From assembly GCF_030127145.1 (NCBI RefSeq), contig NZ_CP126158.1, positions 248,001 to 312,000 on the forward strand: 64,000 bases of DNA. Reading direction: 5' to 3'. Of this stretch, positions 36,372 to 44,663 are shown piece after piece. Every line of letters begins with the position of its first letter. Positions within the stretch are counted from its first letter, which is position 1. Source of the stretch: Halobaculum halobium (lineage in GTDB: Archaea; Halobacteriota; Halobacteria; Halobacteriales; Haloferacaceae). The notes under the pieces were generated by a model. That model was given only the letters and a program-made list of their open reading frames with translations, ran no database searches and was not told the DNA's origin. Both the position numbers and the translations under genes were made by a program.

Positions 36372-36689
36372 CTATTCCTCGTCGGTGACAGACACCTCAG
36401 GCGGCCGGTCCGGAGTCTCTCTCTCGTCCCTGACTTCCGCCTCAAGTTCCGTGACTCGACGTTCGAGTTCGTCGATCCGGTCCTCTTGTTCGATGTCGAT
36501 GCTGACGAGTACCGGCGCGAGGCGGTCAGGGTGATTCAGGTGGCCTGCCGCGTCGGCGTGTTCTCTCGCGTAAGTCCACAGCCGATCGAACAGCGGTTGG
36601 TGGCGTCGACGGAGTGCGCGCCGGAAGTCTCCCCACTCGTCCTCCATCCGTGAGAGAATATCACGGAACGTCGGATTCGTCCGTCCCAT
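36372..36689 (-). CDS. Small coiled-coil protein of the PolB cassette
   Basis: The 105-residue protein starts MGRTNPTFRDILSRMEDEWG, with conserved RRALRRRHQPLFDRLW, and ends in a coiled coil (EDRIDELERRVTELEAEV). This N terminus is shared, as I recall, by haloarchaeal proteins encoded beside PolB2 genes. It starts three bases after the stop of the RecA-like gene, which would be translated first; a GTG at 36698 is an alternative. It may bridge polymerase and DNA or RecA-like protein; inference. Confidence 0.7.
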   Translation of the reverse strand: MGRTNPTFRDILSRMEDEWGDFRRALRRRHQPLFDRLWTYAREHADAAGHLNHPDRLAPVLVSIDIEQEDRIDELERRVTELEAEVRDERETPDRPPEVSVTDEE

Positions 36690-36691
36690 AG

Positions 36692-37444
36692 TTACCACCC
36701 CTCCGGTGTGACCGGTGTCGACGGGTTCGGGACGGTACTGGGTGTGTCTGCCGTGGGACCGTTCTCGTCGACCAGAGCGCCGGCGGCCCGGGCACGGTGT
36801 TGGAGGATCTCCTGCCAGAACGCGAGCGTGGTTTGCATCCAGCCGTCCCCGAGGTGGTAAACCAGCGTCTCGTCTCCGCCCTTCTCGTCGGTGAACCGCG
36901 GGCCGAACTTCGTTGCCTGACAGGTCAGCGTCTCGCGAGCGGCGGCCACGAGCGGCTCGCTCAATTCATCCTCGCGTGACCGGGTGAGAACAACGGGAAC
37001 GTTGCGTTCCCGAGCGATGCCGGCGAGTGTCGCGAGTCGGCGAACGAGGAGATCACGCGCTTGTTCCCGAGAGATATCGTCCTCTCGATAGAGTCGGTCC
37101 ATACCTGGCACAACGAGGAGTGCTGGCTGATCCCTATCGAGGGTGCTATTCGAGACGATCCGCGGGAGTCGGTCCAGTAAGGAAGCGTGCTGATAGGCCG
37201 TGAATCCCCGCCCGACCGTAATGCGGTCGAGATATCTCGAATGAGGGGCGAGCCGGTGAAGCGTGCGGGTTCGGGCGTGGCCGCCGGCGTCAACCCAAAA
37301 TGCTCGCCCAGACTCCCCGAGCAAATGATCGAGGACGACCGCACACAGCGGCTCGACGCCAAGAGACGAGTCGATGTCGAGTAGTGTTACTCCCGGTTGG
37401 AGCGACGGTAACTCGACCCCACCGTTCGAACAGTCGCGTTGCAT
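36692..37444 (-). CDS. RecA-superfamily-like protein without a P-loop, PolB cassette
   Basis: The 250-residue protein has a Walker-B-like strand (PALLVVPGMDRLY) and a later segment (VPVVLTRSREDELSEPL) that fit a RecA/RadA fold, but there is no GxxxxGK[ST] where Walker A is expected (GVTLLDIDSSLG). It is therefore a probable non-ATP-binding RecA paralogue, comparable in principle to bacterial ImuA, the partner of error-prone polymerases. It is the first gene of the three-gene cassette. Confidence 0.7.
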   Translation of the reverse strand: MQRDCSNGGVELPSLQPGVTLLDIDSSLGVEPLCAVVLDHLLGESGRAFWVDAGGHARTRTLHRLAPHSRYLDRITVGRGFTAYQHASLLDRLPRIVSNSTLDRDQPALLVVPGMDRLYREDDISREQARDLLVRRLATLAGIARERNVPVVLTRSREDELSEPLVAAARETLTCQATKFGPRFTDEKGGDETLVYHLGDGWMQTTLAFWQEILQHRARAAGALVDENGPTADTPSTVPNPSTPVTPEGW

Positions 37445-37454
37445 ACACCAAGAG

Positions 37455-37506
37455 TGGATTACTGGACGTATAGTCGCGAGCCATCCATGCTCGGCGGAAG
37501 TGAAAC
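37455..37506. repeat. 52-bp diverged repeat (copy 2), promoter region of the PolB cassette
   Basis: Matches 32805-32856. It ends in GGAAGTGAAAC, a motif found again exactly at 37603-37613 and in variants near the orc origin region, so it may be a regulator binding site controlling the cassette. Confidence 0.55.
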
Positions 37507-38160
37507 ACGAGGATATCCGGGTGCTATTCGAGGCGAATGGTCAGGGTCGTCTTGCGGTTTCCGTGTGAGAGGATTTAATACCCGAAGTACCAGTCGAGTT
37601 GCGGAAGTGAAACGACTGAAAGATCGTGGATCGGTGTTCTGGCATGACCGCGCGGGGGTGCATGAGCACGATCGTCCTTCCCCAAAACTGAACATCTGAG
37701 ACAGTTACCCGTGCGCTGTAGTGTTCGGTTTTGCCCCCGACCGAGACCGACCACGCTGAACACCTGATCCACCGCGCATTGGTCGTTTATATGTGATTCT
37801 GAGACTAGCCACTCCCGAGCCCCACTGAGTGAGGGCACTTGTTCAGATATGGTTGACTCACTCGTTCTAATCCAGAGGGATCGTTCCGGGCCGATGAATT
37901 CACTCTACCCCCACAACACCGGGTAATTCCATTGGAATCTGAGTCAGCGAAGATGGCTGGTGGCCACTGATTGAAAAGCTCTGTTGGCTATCTCATTCTG
38001 TGGTCGGTTTCTGCTGCATGGCGAATACAGACTGCACATCGGCCCCAATCTAATTTCAATCACATATTACCATACTCAGCTTGGTTTCACAGATCTCTTT
38101 CCTCCTGTCGGCGACGGTAGATGCCTAATTTTATATTCTAACTACATATCAGTTTCTTAC
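37507..38160. other. Long intergenic region
   Basis: No convincing gene. It contains the second GGAAGTGAAAC (37603-37613), an AT-rich TTTAATA at about 37574, and a GCTCTGTTGG at 37976-37985 that weakly resembles the local IS ends. A TATA-like TTTTATATT (38129-38137) serves the gene at 38161. Confidence 0.45.
38129..38137 (+). promoter_or_regulatory. TATA box of the surface-repeat protein gene
   Basis: TTTTATATT lies about 27 bases before the ATG at 38161, indicating a leaderless transcript and fixing the start. Confidence 0.65.
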
Positions 38161-39663
38161 ATGACTAGAGACAAACTAAAAGTCCTACTCTTAGTCTTCA
38201 CCATCGTCGCTGCCGTCAGTATCAGTGGCCTGGCAACAGCTCAGTCGGACGACTGGCCAGATGACGACCCCAAGGAGGTGTCTCTTGGAACTTACTCCGG
38301 AGAGGTGAGTTCGACCGATGATCGCGATCTTTTCGTGATCCCTGTTTCAAAAGGACAAGTTCTGAATCTCGAACTGTCGAAGGATGCTGGAGAGTCCGTA
38401 TATGCACATGTGGACTATCCTGGCGGAGATTTCTCACTCAGAGATGACGAAGGAACTAGTTCGTCCAGACGAATTACCGTTGAGGAAGATGGGTTATTGA
38501 GGTTCAGTGTTGGTGGTTTCCCTGATGGGTCGAGCCTTCCGTGGACGATCACTGCGGAAGATTCGGGAGAACGCGACCAATGGTATGACACTGAAACACC
38601 CGAGGAATCATTCGGTAGTCATTCTGGACAGGTGAGTTCGGTCGATGATCGCGATCTCTTCGTGGTCCCTGTTTCAAAAGGGCAAGTCCTGAACCTCGAA
38701 CTGTCGAAAGATGCCGGAGAATCTGTATATGCACATGTGGACTATCCTGGCGGAGATTTCTCACTCAGAGATGACGAGGGAACCAGTCCATCCAGAAGGA
38801 TTACCGTCGAAGAAGATGGGCTTGTGAGGTTCAGTGTTGGTGGTTTCCCTGATGGGTCGAGCCTTCCGTGGACGATCACTGCGGAAGATTCGGGAGAACG
38901 CGACCAATGGTATGACACTGAAACACCCGAGGAATCATTCGGTAGTCATTCTGGACAGGTGAGTTCGGTCGATGATCGCGATCTCTTCGTGGTCCCTGTC
39001 TCGGAGGGCCAAGTGGTCTATCTGAAACTGTCGAAGGATGCTGGAGACTCCGTATATACACATGTGGACTATCCTGGCGGGGATATCTCGCTTAGGAATG
39101 ACGAGGGAACTAGTGAGTCCAATCGGGTTACAGTCGAAGAGGATGGCCTTTTGAGCTTCAGTGTTGGTGGTTTCCCTGATGGGTCGAGTCTCCCGTGGAC
39201 GGTGACCGTAGGTACAGGGAGCTCCGAGACAACAAGCACAGCCGAACCCACGGAAGCGAGCACACCCACATCTACACCAGCTCCAACTCCAACTCCCACA
39301 CCAACCCCCACACCAACCCCCACACCAACTCCCACACCAGCTCCAACTCCAACATCCACACCAGCTCCAACGTCCACGTTTACTCCAGTTCCGACAACCA
39401 TACCGACGGATACGGCTAGTGACCGCACGGAGAATTCTGAATCATCTCCGACTGAGGATGAGGTTGATTCTGGAGATGATGTACAAGACAGTGATGGAGA
39501 TGGTGTAATAGACTCCAAAGATTATGCACCCCGTGACCCTGAGGTGCAAGAACAGAGTGACGTTCAGAATACCTCTAGCGGTTCAGCACCGGGCTTCGGA
39601 GTTATCGTTGCTGTTGTGGCGCTGATTGTCATTTCACTTGCTGTTATTCACCGGAGTGAATAG
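38161..39663 (+). CDS. Stalked surface protein with three tandem PPC-like domains and a PGF-CTERM anchor
   Basis: The 500-residue exported protein has signal peptide VLLLVFTIVAAVSISGLATA. Three tandem domains of 109 residues follow, each starting near a DRDLFVVPVSKGQVL-like strand and ending FPDGSSLPWTIT, similar to bacterial pre-peptidase C-terminal domains. A Thr/Pro stalk (repeated TPTP) then leads to a calcium-binding-like DSDGDGVIDSKD. The C terminus APGFGVIVAVVALIVISLA fits the PGF-CTERM signal processed by archaeosortase. Repeats 2 and 3 are nearly identical in nucleotides, a sign of recent duplication. Likely a cell-surface adhesin or shield; the ligand is unknown. Confidence 0.8.
   Translation: MTRDKLKVLLLVFTIVAAVSISGLATAQSDDWPDDDPKEVSLGTYSGEVSSTDDRDLFVIPVSKGQVLNLELSKDAGESVYAHVDYPGGDFSLRDDEGTSSSRRITVEEDGLLRFSVGGFPDGSSLPWTITAEDSGERDQWYDTETPEESFGSHSGQVSSVDDRDLFVVPVSKGQVLNLELSKDAGESVYAHVDYPGGDFSLRDDEGTSPSRRITVEEDGLVRFSVGGFPDGSSLPWTITAEDSGERDQWYDTETPEESFGSHSGQVSSVDDRDLFVVPVSEGQVVYLKLSKDAGDSVYTHVDYPGGDISLRNDEGTSESNRVTVEEDGLLSFSVGGFPDGSSLPWTVTVGTGSSETTSTAEPTEASTPTSTPAPTPTPTPTPTPTPTPTPTPAPTPTSTPAPTSTFTPVPTTIPTDTASDRTENSESSPTEDEVDSGDDVQDSDGDGVIDSKDYAPRDPEVQEQSDVQNTSSGSAPGFGVIVAVVALIVISLAVIHRSE
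38266..39213 (+). repeat. Three tandem 327-bp coding repeats
   Basis: The unit is repeated with a 327-base period. A long stretch around the junction of units 1/2 (from about 38507) is repeated virtually unchanged at the junction of units 2/3. The reading frame is preserved, so unit number could change by recombination. Confidence 0.8.
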
Positions 39664-39791
39664 TCGATAATCTCAGCCCACATTTATCAGAAACTACCTG
39701 TATAATCCGTCCCGATTTGCTGAAAACATCTTCTTTACCCAGCAAGGAATCAATTCTAACCGGTTTTACATTTGCAGAGTTGGAAGTCACC

Positions 39792-39808
39792 GGCTCTGTT
39801 GAAATCCT
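39792..39808 (+). repeat. IS-end remnant
   Basis: GGCTCTGTTGAAATCCT is the reverse complement of 22818-22834 with one mismatch and of the IS end at 24416-24431 with two or three. No transposase is attached. The 249 bases between 39664 and 39912 hold nothing else recognisable. Confidence 0.5.
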
Positions 39809-39912
39809 CAGTAAGTGATATATTCTGACCCGGTTGCGGTCAATCCAGACTGAGATCGACTGTAACTCAGATAATCACGACAACACTTTCCGAGAGGGGA
39901 TGTTGGTGTGAC

Positions 39913-40257
39913 ATGTCTATGCAGGGTAACATGTCCGTCTACTGTGTATGTACACCGGTTGTTGATACGAAATACGACTCTGAGAGTGATCGTTCCGCTA
40001 CAGACGCTATTGTAAGGGCTCTGGCGGACGCTGCCGGTGTTGATCCAACCGATATCCCCCCGCTGTTTGATTACGTTGACCCGGACGCTCTCAACACGCT
40101 GTTTGATTCTTCTGACAGGGGCACAGGCGGTGATACCCTCCTCAGTTTCCAGGTAGACACGTGGAACGTGTTCGTCCGCTCCGACGGTCGCATTCGCGTC
40201 TGTGACGCAACTCAACCAACCGAACCAGAACCCGTATTTGAGTCCACAACCGCCTAA
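39913..40257 (+). CDS. HalOD1 output-domain protein
   Basis: The 114-residue protein is almost entirely one HalOD1 domain: IVRALADAAGVDPTDIPPLF, then VDPDALNTLFD, a central Gly-rich turn and VFVRSDGRIRVCD. HalOD1 is a haloarchaeal output domain associated with response regulators; stand-alone copies are common and unstudied. An in-frame ATG at 39931 is an alternative start. Confidence 0.8.
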   Translation: MSMQGNMSVYCVCTPVVDTKYDSESDRSATDAIVRALADAAGVDPTDIPPLFDYVDPDALNTLFDSSDRGTGGDTLLSFQVDTWNVFVRSDGRIRVCDATQPTEPEPVFESTTA

Positions 40258-40298
40258 TTCGGGTTCTGTGCGTGGCCAGCGCTACTGATTCATTCGCG

Positions 40299-40506
40299 CC
40301 CTGTAATCAGCACAACCTCATTAAACAATCAGCGTCTGAAGATCTCAGCAGAAGCGAGTCAGGTAGTTGGGTCGTGAACTGTAGTTCTTGCCCAGGTCGG
40401 TCAAGACATCGGTTCTTCATGTGCGTAACTGTCGGTGCGTAGCAGACACCGGATCTATTGGAGTCTCGTTTATTGATAATTTGTCGGAACCGTGCTGAAT
40501 ACAGGA
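40299..40506. mobile_element. Candidate MITE (non-coding, about 208 bp)
   Basis: Imperfect terminal inverted repeats CCCTGTAATCAGCAC (left) and GTGCTGAATACAGGA (right) bound a segment without coding potential. The right repeat's sequence CTGTATTCAGCAC also occurs at about 27111, suggesting a dispersed family. No clear target-site duplication was found. Most of the gap between the HalOD1 gene and the next gene is this segment. Confidence 0.4.
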
Positions 40507-40636
40507 CGAGAATGCAGCACGTCGCTGTGCCGAATTAGAGGATTGCCTAATCTGGTCAGTGCACAAAAATAATGAATCGAAATGAATGATGTTCCCTCCA
40601 TTTTCGGTTACGACCGGTGTGCAAGACATAGAGAAT

Positions 40637-42478
40637 CTATCTCGCAGCCCGTCTCCCGAGGACAAACACCAGCAATGCAGCTAAGATTGCGCCAAGGGCA
40701 GTTTCGGAGATCGCCGCCCAGCGACCCCAGCCAACTGGTTGGTAATTCCCAAATCCGAGTGTCGTGAATGTGAGGGTGCTAAAATACAGTGCTTGGGGAA
40801 AGACCACTGGGATGTCCCCGATGGTAGAAGCATGGAGAATTTGACCGGTGTCTGTAACGCGGAGCCCGCTGAGTGAGTACATAATAGCATAGCCAAACAC
40901 GAACGAAAGTGCTGTAATCAGGATACGCCACGGGCTTTCTCCATATAGCAAGACAAGTCGGGCAGTCGAAGCACGTACCCACTTAGCCCACCGTCGGAGA
41001 GCTAGACTTGGTGCCGCTGCCGCCTGTTCAGCGTATCGCTGGCGGTGCATATCTTGCCGTCGCACGAATCCGATTGCTTGCAATGTTGGCAGAGAGTTAT
41101 CTCGGCCAATTGTCTCGATGAGATGGTATTGCCGTGCGGCTTTCTGATATCGACGAGTGGCGTCATCCCTACCATCCTCATCGTTCTCCAACTCAGTCCC
41201 TGCGGAGGTTTGAGGCCTGAGTGGGAGGTAGGATCGAATAGCCGCGATATATTGATACAGACCCGATTGTGCCTCGGTGTCGAATTTGGGATCTGCGTCT
41301 ACGCGTGAGGGGCGATTCGGGGTATCGTCTCTAATCGAAAGAAAATCGACAGTCTCATCGATAAATGAATTCCCGAAAAGCGCTCCATCTATGTCAGCGC
41401 CGTAAAAACTACAGTTAGAGATATTGGCTTCTATGAACTTCACTCGTGTGAAATTGGCACCTTCGAAATTGCCATTTGAGATAGTCTGACCTATAAAATC
41501 GGCCCCTTCAAATGTTACTTGGCACTTTGGCCCGAACGTCGTTTCAGCGAATGACACGTCTCCTTCGACATCGAATGTGGCACTATTGAATGCGATGTCG
41601 CTCTCCCCTTCGAACGACAATCCCCTAAAGTAGATGTCACCCTCGCCTGAGAATGTGCTATTGGGGAAGTGAAATCTAGTATCGTCGGGAAACTCAGCAT
41701 CCCAGAAGATCGTCCCTGTGCCGCTGTTGAAGGTTGTCTGATCGAAATGGATCATCCGATATCCGAAGTCCACATTACCGAAGTGGACAGTACCTCCAAC
41801 ATCAAATTCTGACAATGAGAAATCGACGACCGTTCGAGAGCCGAACTCACTCTCAGTGAAAATAACAGATCGACCAACATCAAATTCGGCGCGATTAAAA
41901 TCGACAGTCGCCACATCGAAAACACTCTCACGAAATGTAACCCGATCGTCGGTACAGAACTTAGTCTGCGAGAAGTCAACGTTTGAAAACCGACTATCGA
42001 ATCCACACCCCCGTGCGTCGAGACTCGGTTCGATCCGAACTCCGCTCAGGTCAACATCGCCACTGAAGCGGGCGTGCGTGAGTCGAATCGGGTAATCATC
42101 GTCCGCAGCTATAGTCGTTCCCGCAGCAATTTCGAGGTTGCCAAAATTGGCCCCAATAAATTGCTTCCTTCTCCGGGTAATCTCTGTATCCCTGGCTTCA
42201 GTCGCTCTATCGAGCGCCTCGAGAAGAGCTTCACCTTCGTCTATATTATCAGGGAGCTCGTGGGGAGGTGTATGAAAGATACAGGTTGGTAACGTCCCTC
42301 GTGAAGGGTGTTCAAAGGCGTCATGCGGACATTCCCAGGATTCAACTTCTAACCGGTGATCCGGAGTGGCATCTTGACCTGGTTGCGTATCTACCAATAG
42401 CCAGTCCGATGGCGCCTCCCCATGCCAGTTGGACGGGTCCGACATATGGGCTTTGTATGTACAAATTGCTTGAGGCAT
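40637..42478 (-). CDS. Pentapeptide-repeat protein fused to an ion-channel pore
   Basis: The 613-residue protein has a short N terminus with Cys/His pairs (WECPHDAFEH, CIFH). Residues about 130-400 form a long array of pentapeptide-like repeats, with Phe every five residues and turns such as FSGDVDLSG and FEGANFTRVKFIEANI. After a linker, two hydrophobic helices (ILITALSFVFGYAIMYSL and ALGAILAALLVFVLG) flank STLTFTTLGFGNYQP, a potassium-channel-like selectivity filter. The combination suggests a sensor or scaffold controlling a two-helix ion channel. Proteins with this general plan (pentapeptide plus Ion_trans_2) are known from prokaryotes, but the function is undetermined. The start is uncertain between the ATGs at 42478 and 42445. 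Confidence 0.75.
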   Translation of the reverse strand: MPQAICTYKAHMSDPSNWHGEAPSDWLLVDTQPGQDATPDHRLEVESWECPHDAFEHPSRGTLPTCIFHTPPHELPDNIDEGEALLEALDRATEARDTEITRRRKQFIGANFGNLEIAAGTTIAADDDYPIRLTHARFSGDVDLSGVRIEPSLDARGCGFDSRFSNVDFSQTKFCTDDRVTFRESVFDVATVDFNRAEFDVGRSVIFTESEFGSRTVVDFSLSEFDVGGTVHFGNVDFGYRMIHFDQTTFNSGTGTIFWDAEFPDDTRFHFPNSTFSGEGDIYFRGLSFEGESDIAFNSATFDVEGDVSFAETTFGPKCQVTFEGADFIGQTISNGNFEGANFTRVKFIEANISNCSFYGADIDGALFGNSFIDETVDFLSIRDDTPNRPSRVDADPKFDTEAQSGLYQYIAAIRSYLPLRPQTSAGTELENDEDGRDDATRRYQKAARQYHLIETIGRDNSLPTLQAIGFVRRQDMHRQRYAEQAAAAPSLALRRWAKWVRASTARLVLLYGESPWRILITALSFVFGYAIMYSLSGLRVTDTGQILHASTIGDIPVVFPQALYFSTLTFTTLGFGNYQPVGWGRWAAISETALGAILAALLVFVLGRRAAR

Positions 42479-42530
42479 CGTCTGCCAGGACCTCAGTTGG
42501 CTAAGATAAAAGAGCCTGGTCAAAGTATGG

Positions 42531-43067
42531 CTACCATAGCTCCTCGGCTTCTGCGTCTAACTGCGTCCCTGCGTACTGCAGGTAATCGTTCGCGCTCGAT
42601 AGATCGGCGTGACCCATTGTCTGCCGGATATATTGTGGCGTCGCACCCCACGCCGCGATCAACGTCCCGTAGGTGTGCCGGAGGACGTGTGGCGTGATCT
42701 TCTTGCGGAGGTCGGTCTCGGCGGCCACACGCTTCACGCGGTTCGTGACGGTCTGACGAGTAGCGTCGTACGCTTCGTGATAGCTGAAGTAATCACGAAG
42801 CCGTCGCACTGTGCCGGGGTGCTTCAGCGGGATCGTCCGCGCGGAGTGCTCAGTCTTCGGCGACCACTCGCCTTCGGTGGGGGGCACCCGGAGTCGCTCG
42901 GATTGCCAGTCGATCCAGCCGTCGCGAAGGTGCGCGAGTTCGTCGGCTCGCATCCCGGTGTGAGCGAGCGTGTAGATCGCCACCTGGTGGTCGAGATTTC
43001 GCTCGTCGGCGGCCGCGAGCAACTTGTCGAGCTCGGATTCTGTGAGGGGTTCTCTTGTCCATGCCAT
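42531..43067 (-). CDS. Small tyrosine recombinase (catalytic core only)
   Basis: The 178-residue protein carries a full set of catalytic residues: Arg40 (AHTGMRADEL), Lys71 (SPKTEHSART), His127-x-x-Arg130 (PHVLRH), His153 (MGHADLSS) and Tyr162 or Tyr165 (ANDYLQYAG). There is no N-terminal core-binding domain, so it is about half the size of the integrase at 18847. Such short recombinases occur on haloarchaeal plasmids and proviruses. It could act in resolution or inversion, or be the integrase of a second nested element. Confidence 0.85.
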   Translation of the reverse strand: MAWTREPLTESELDKLLAAADERNLDHQVAIYTLAHTGMRADELAHLRDGWIDWQSERLRVPPTEGEWSPKTEHSARTIPLKHPGTVRRLRDYFSYHEAYDATRQTVTNRVKRVAAETDLRKKITPHVLRHTYGTLIAAWGATPQYIRQTMGHADLSSANDYLQYAGTQLDAEAEELW

Positions 43068-43171
43068 AGCTGACAGTAAAACGAGTTTCCAGCGAGACCT
43101 AAATACGGCCCGTGTGGAGGGGGTCAGCGCGGTCGAGTTTGACAGTCCCCCGTCTCTGTAAAACCTCTCGC

Positions 43172-43429
43172 CTACCACGGACCGGTCCGCAGGCCGATAC
43201 CTATCGCCCCTGGAATCACTACGATCAGGACGGCTCCGGCACCACACTCAAGAACTGGAACTATACCAGAAATTCCGCTAATCTCTCCAGCCAACACTGT
43301 CGGACAACTATTGATCAGTGGAAGTGCTATCTTGTTACGTGCAGAGGCCACTGGGGCCCCTACCTCGGATACGGCCCAGAACGCCACCAATACCAACCCT
43401 ACACTCACGAAGGCAGTCTTGAATCGCAT
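43172..43429 (-). CDS. Small two-helix membrane protein
   Basis: The 85-residue protein has MRFKTAFVSVGLVLVAFWAV as a first hydrophobic helix or signal, and a second (CGAGAVLIVVIPGAIGIGL) near the C terminus. Two cysteines lie between or in the helices. No family is recognised. It may be an orphan of the recombinase-associated accessory cluster. Confidence 0.5.
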   Translation of the reverse strand: MRFKTAFVSVGLVLVAFWAVSEVGAPVASARNKIALPLINSCPTVLAGEISGISGIVPVLECGAGAVLIVVIPGAIGIGLRTGPW

Positions 43430-43542
43430 ATCGTCAAATGATCAAGGATAAGTCAAGTATCTTGCACCCAATCCTGTTTGACAGTCGTGTAGCTCTGTAA
43501 ACAAAGACGAACTACTGTTCGCCGTTAGTACGGGGTATCCAA

Positions 43543-43807
43543 ATGGCGAAAGAACAATTCTACCACATTGACGGACACGGGGAGTTGGAAGTAGGCGAGA
43601 CAATGAATCTTGAGTGGCCGCCTCGGATTAAGGATAAAGTTCAGGTACGGTCAGAATCTTCAAACGAAGATGTCCTGGTGTCTGAATATCCTGATATCTA
43701 ACGCTCGCAAATACTGGAGGGGAGAACCTGGCTCGGACTCACCGACATGGGAAGTTGTGATGGAGCCCCCGTTCGAAGTAATGGAACAGGTGCCAGAGCC
43801 ACAATAG
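43543..43807 (+). pseudogene. Decayed small haloarchaeal gene
   Basis: An ATG at 43543 opens 52 residues (MAKEQFYHIDGHGELEVGET, then MNLEWPPRI) ending in a stop at 43699-43701. In another frame, ARKYWRGEPGSDSPTWEVVM continues to EVMEQVPEPQ-stop at 43807. Both halves look protein-like and complementary, so this is probably one gene broken by a frameshift and an internal deletion. It may be related to DUF2441-type proteins, but I am not sure. Confidence 0.45.
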
Positions 43808-44026
43808 AATATTCTATTTCCTTACATATTCTCGATAGAGTGATTTGAAACCGGACTAAGGCTTGTAGCGTCAACACGATGATGGGCGTTGGGGGCCATC
43901 CAGTAAACAGAAACGCAGTATAGCCAGACTCAGGTCTGTCCAATGACCGGTTCAATACTCTCACCAAGGATCATTCGCTGCGTATTTCCACCGAAATAAT
44001 ATGTACGATGAGCCCAATCAGAGATT
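43808..44026. other. AT-rich intergenic region
   Basis: No gene or clear repeat is visible. Composition is low in GC like the following membrane-protein gene. Confidence 0.4.
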
Positions 44027-44647
44027 GTGACAAAAGAAAAAGAAGAAGAAGAAGACACAAAAGAAATTAGTGGACAAAAACTGGATGAGGCACGCTTCAC
44101 GGTCAATAATCAATTACAAGTGGCTAATTCCAATGAAGATAAAGCATTTAGACTCTTACAATTCAACTTGACAGCACTCGCGGCGATTTTCACAGCATTT
44201 TCAGTCGTACCGTCGATAAACGCTTCAGTTACCGAATTCATCAATATACCAAATGCTCTAGCCTTGTTCCTACTCCTAGGTTCTATTGTAACAGCAGCGA
44301 TAAGTTTCTTGAGTGGATCAAAGGTACTCGGAGTCAATGCAGGTATGCTTCAAGTAGAAATTGATACTGCTGATGAAATGAAGAATGCACTAGTCGAATC
44401 GTACTCTAAGTGGATCTCTGAAAATAGAAAATCAGTTCAGTTTCAATCATATATGACGACATATTCGATCATAATGTTTGTTAATTGCTTGATATTCGCA
44501 ATTTATGGAGTAAGCGCTACGGTATCTGGTTCGGTCGGATCTTTCTGGTACTATGTATTTCTCATCATAATTATGATATCTGGGTTATTTATTAGCTCTA
44601 CGGCTTATTATTCTGACCGGTTCGCTGAGTTATTGATGACTAATTAG
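44027..44647 (+). CDS. Four-helix membrane protein, AT-rich
   Basis: The 206-residue protein has a charged N terminus (KEKEEEEDTKEISG), an amphipathic helix (LDEARFTVNNQLQVANSNED), then two pairs of hydrophobic helices (NLTALAAIFTAFSVV and ALALFLLLGSIVTAAISFL; later YSIIMFVNCLIFAIYGVSA and YYVFLIIIMISGLFISSTA). The plan recalls small membrane effectors such as S-4TM or SLATT proteins, but no sensor gene is adjacent. The start is a GTG preceded by AT-rich sequence. Confidence 0.6.
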   Translation: MTKEKEEEEDTKEISGQKLDEARFTVNNQLQVANSNEDKAFRLLQFNLTALAAIFTAFSVVPSINASVTEFINIPNALALFLLLGSIVTAAISFLSGSKVLGVNAGMLQVEIDTADEMKNALVESYSKWISENRKSVQFQSYMTTYSIIMFVNCLIFAIYGVSATVSGSVGSFWYYVFLIIIMISGLFISSTAYYSDRFAELLMTN

Positions 44648-44663
44648 AACTGTATAATACAGA

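Noticed and set aside
36692-37444. Canonical RadA/RecA recombinase
   Set aside because: No Walker A motif is found and the protein lacks the DNA-binding loops of RadA. It is better described as a degenerate RecA-like partner.
39280-39400. Short repeats of CCAAC/CACACC that could look like a CRISPR array
   Set aside because: They encode the Thr/Pro stalk of the surface protein with codon-level periodicity. There are no spacers and no cas genes.
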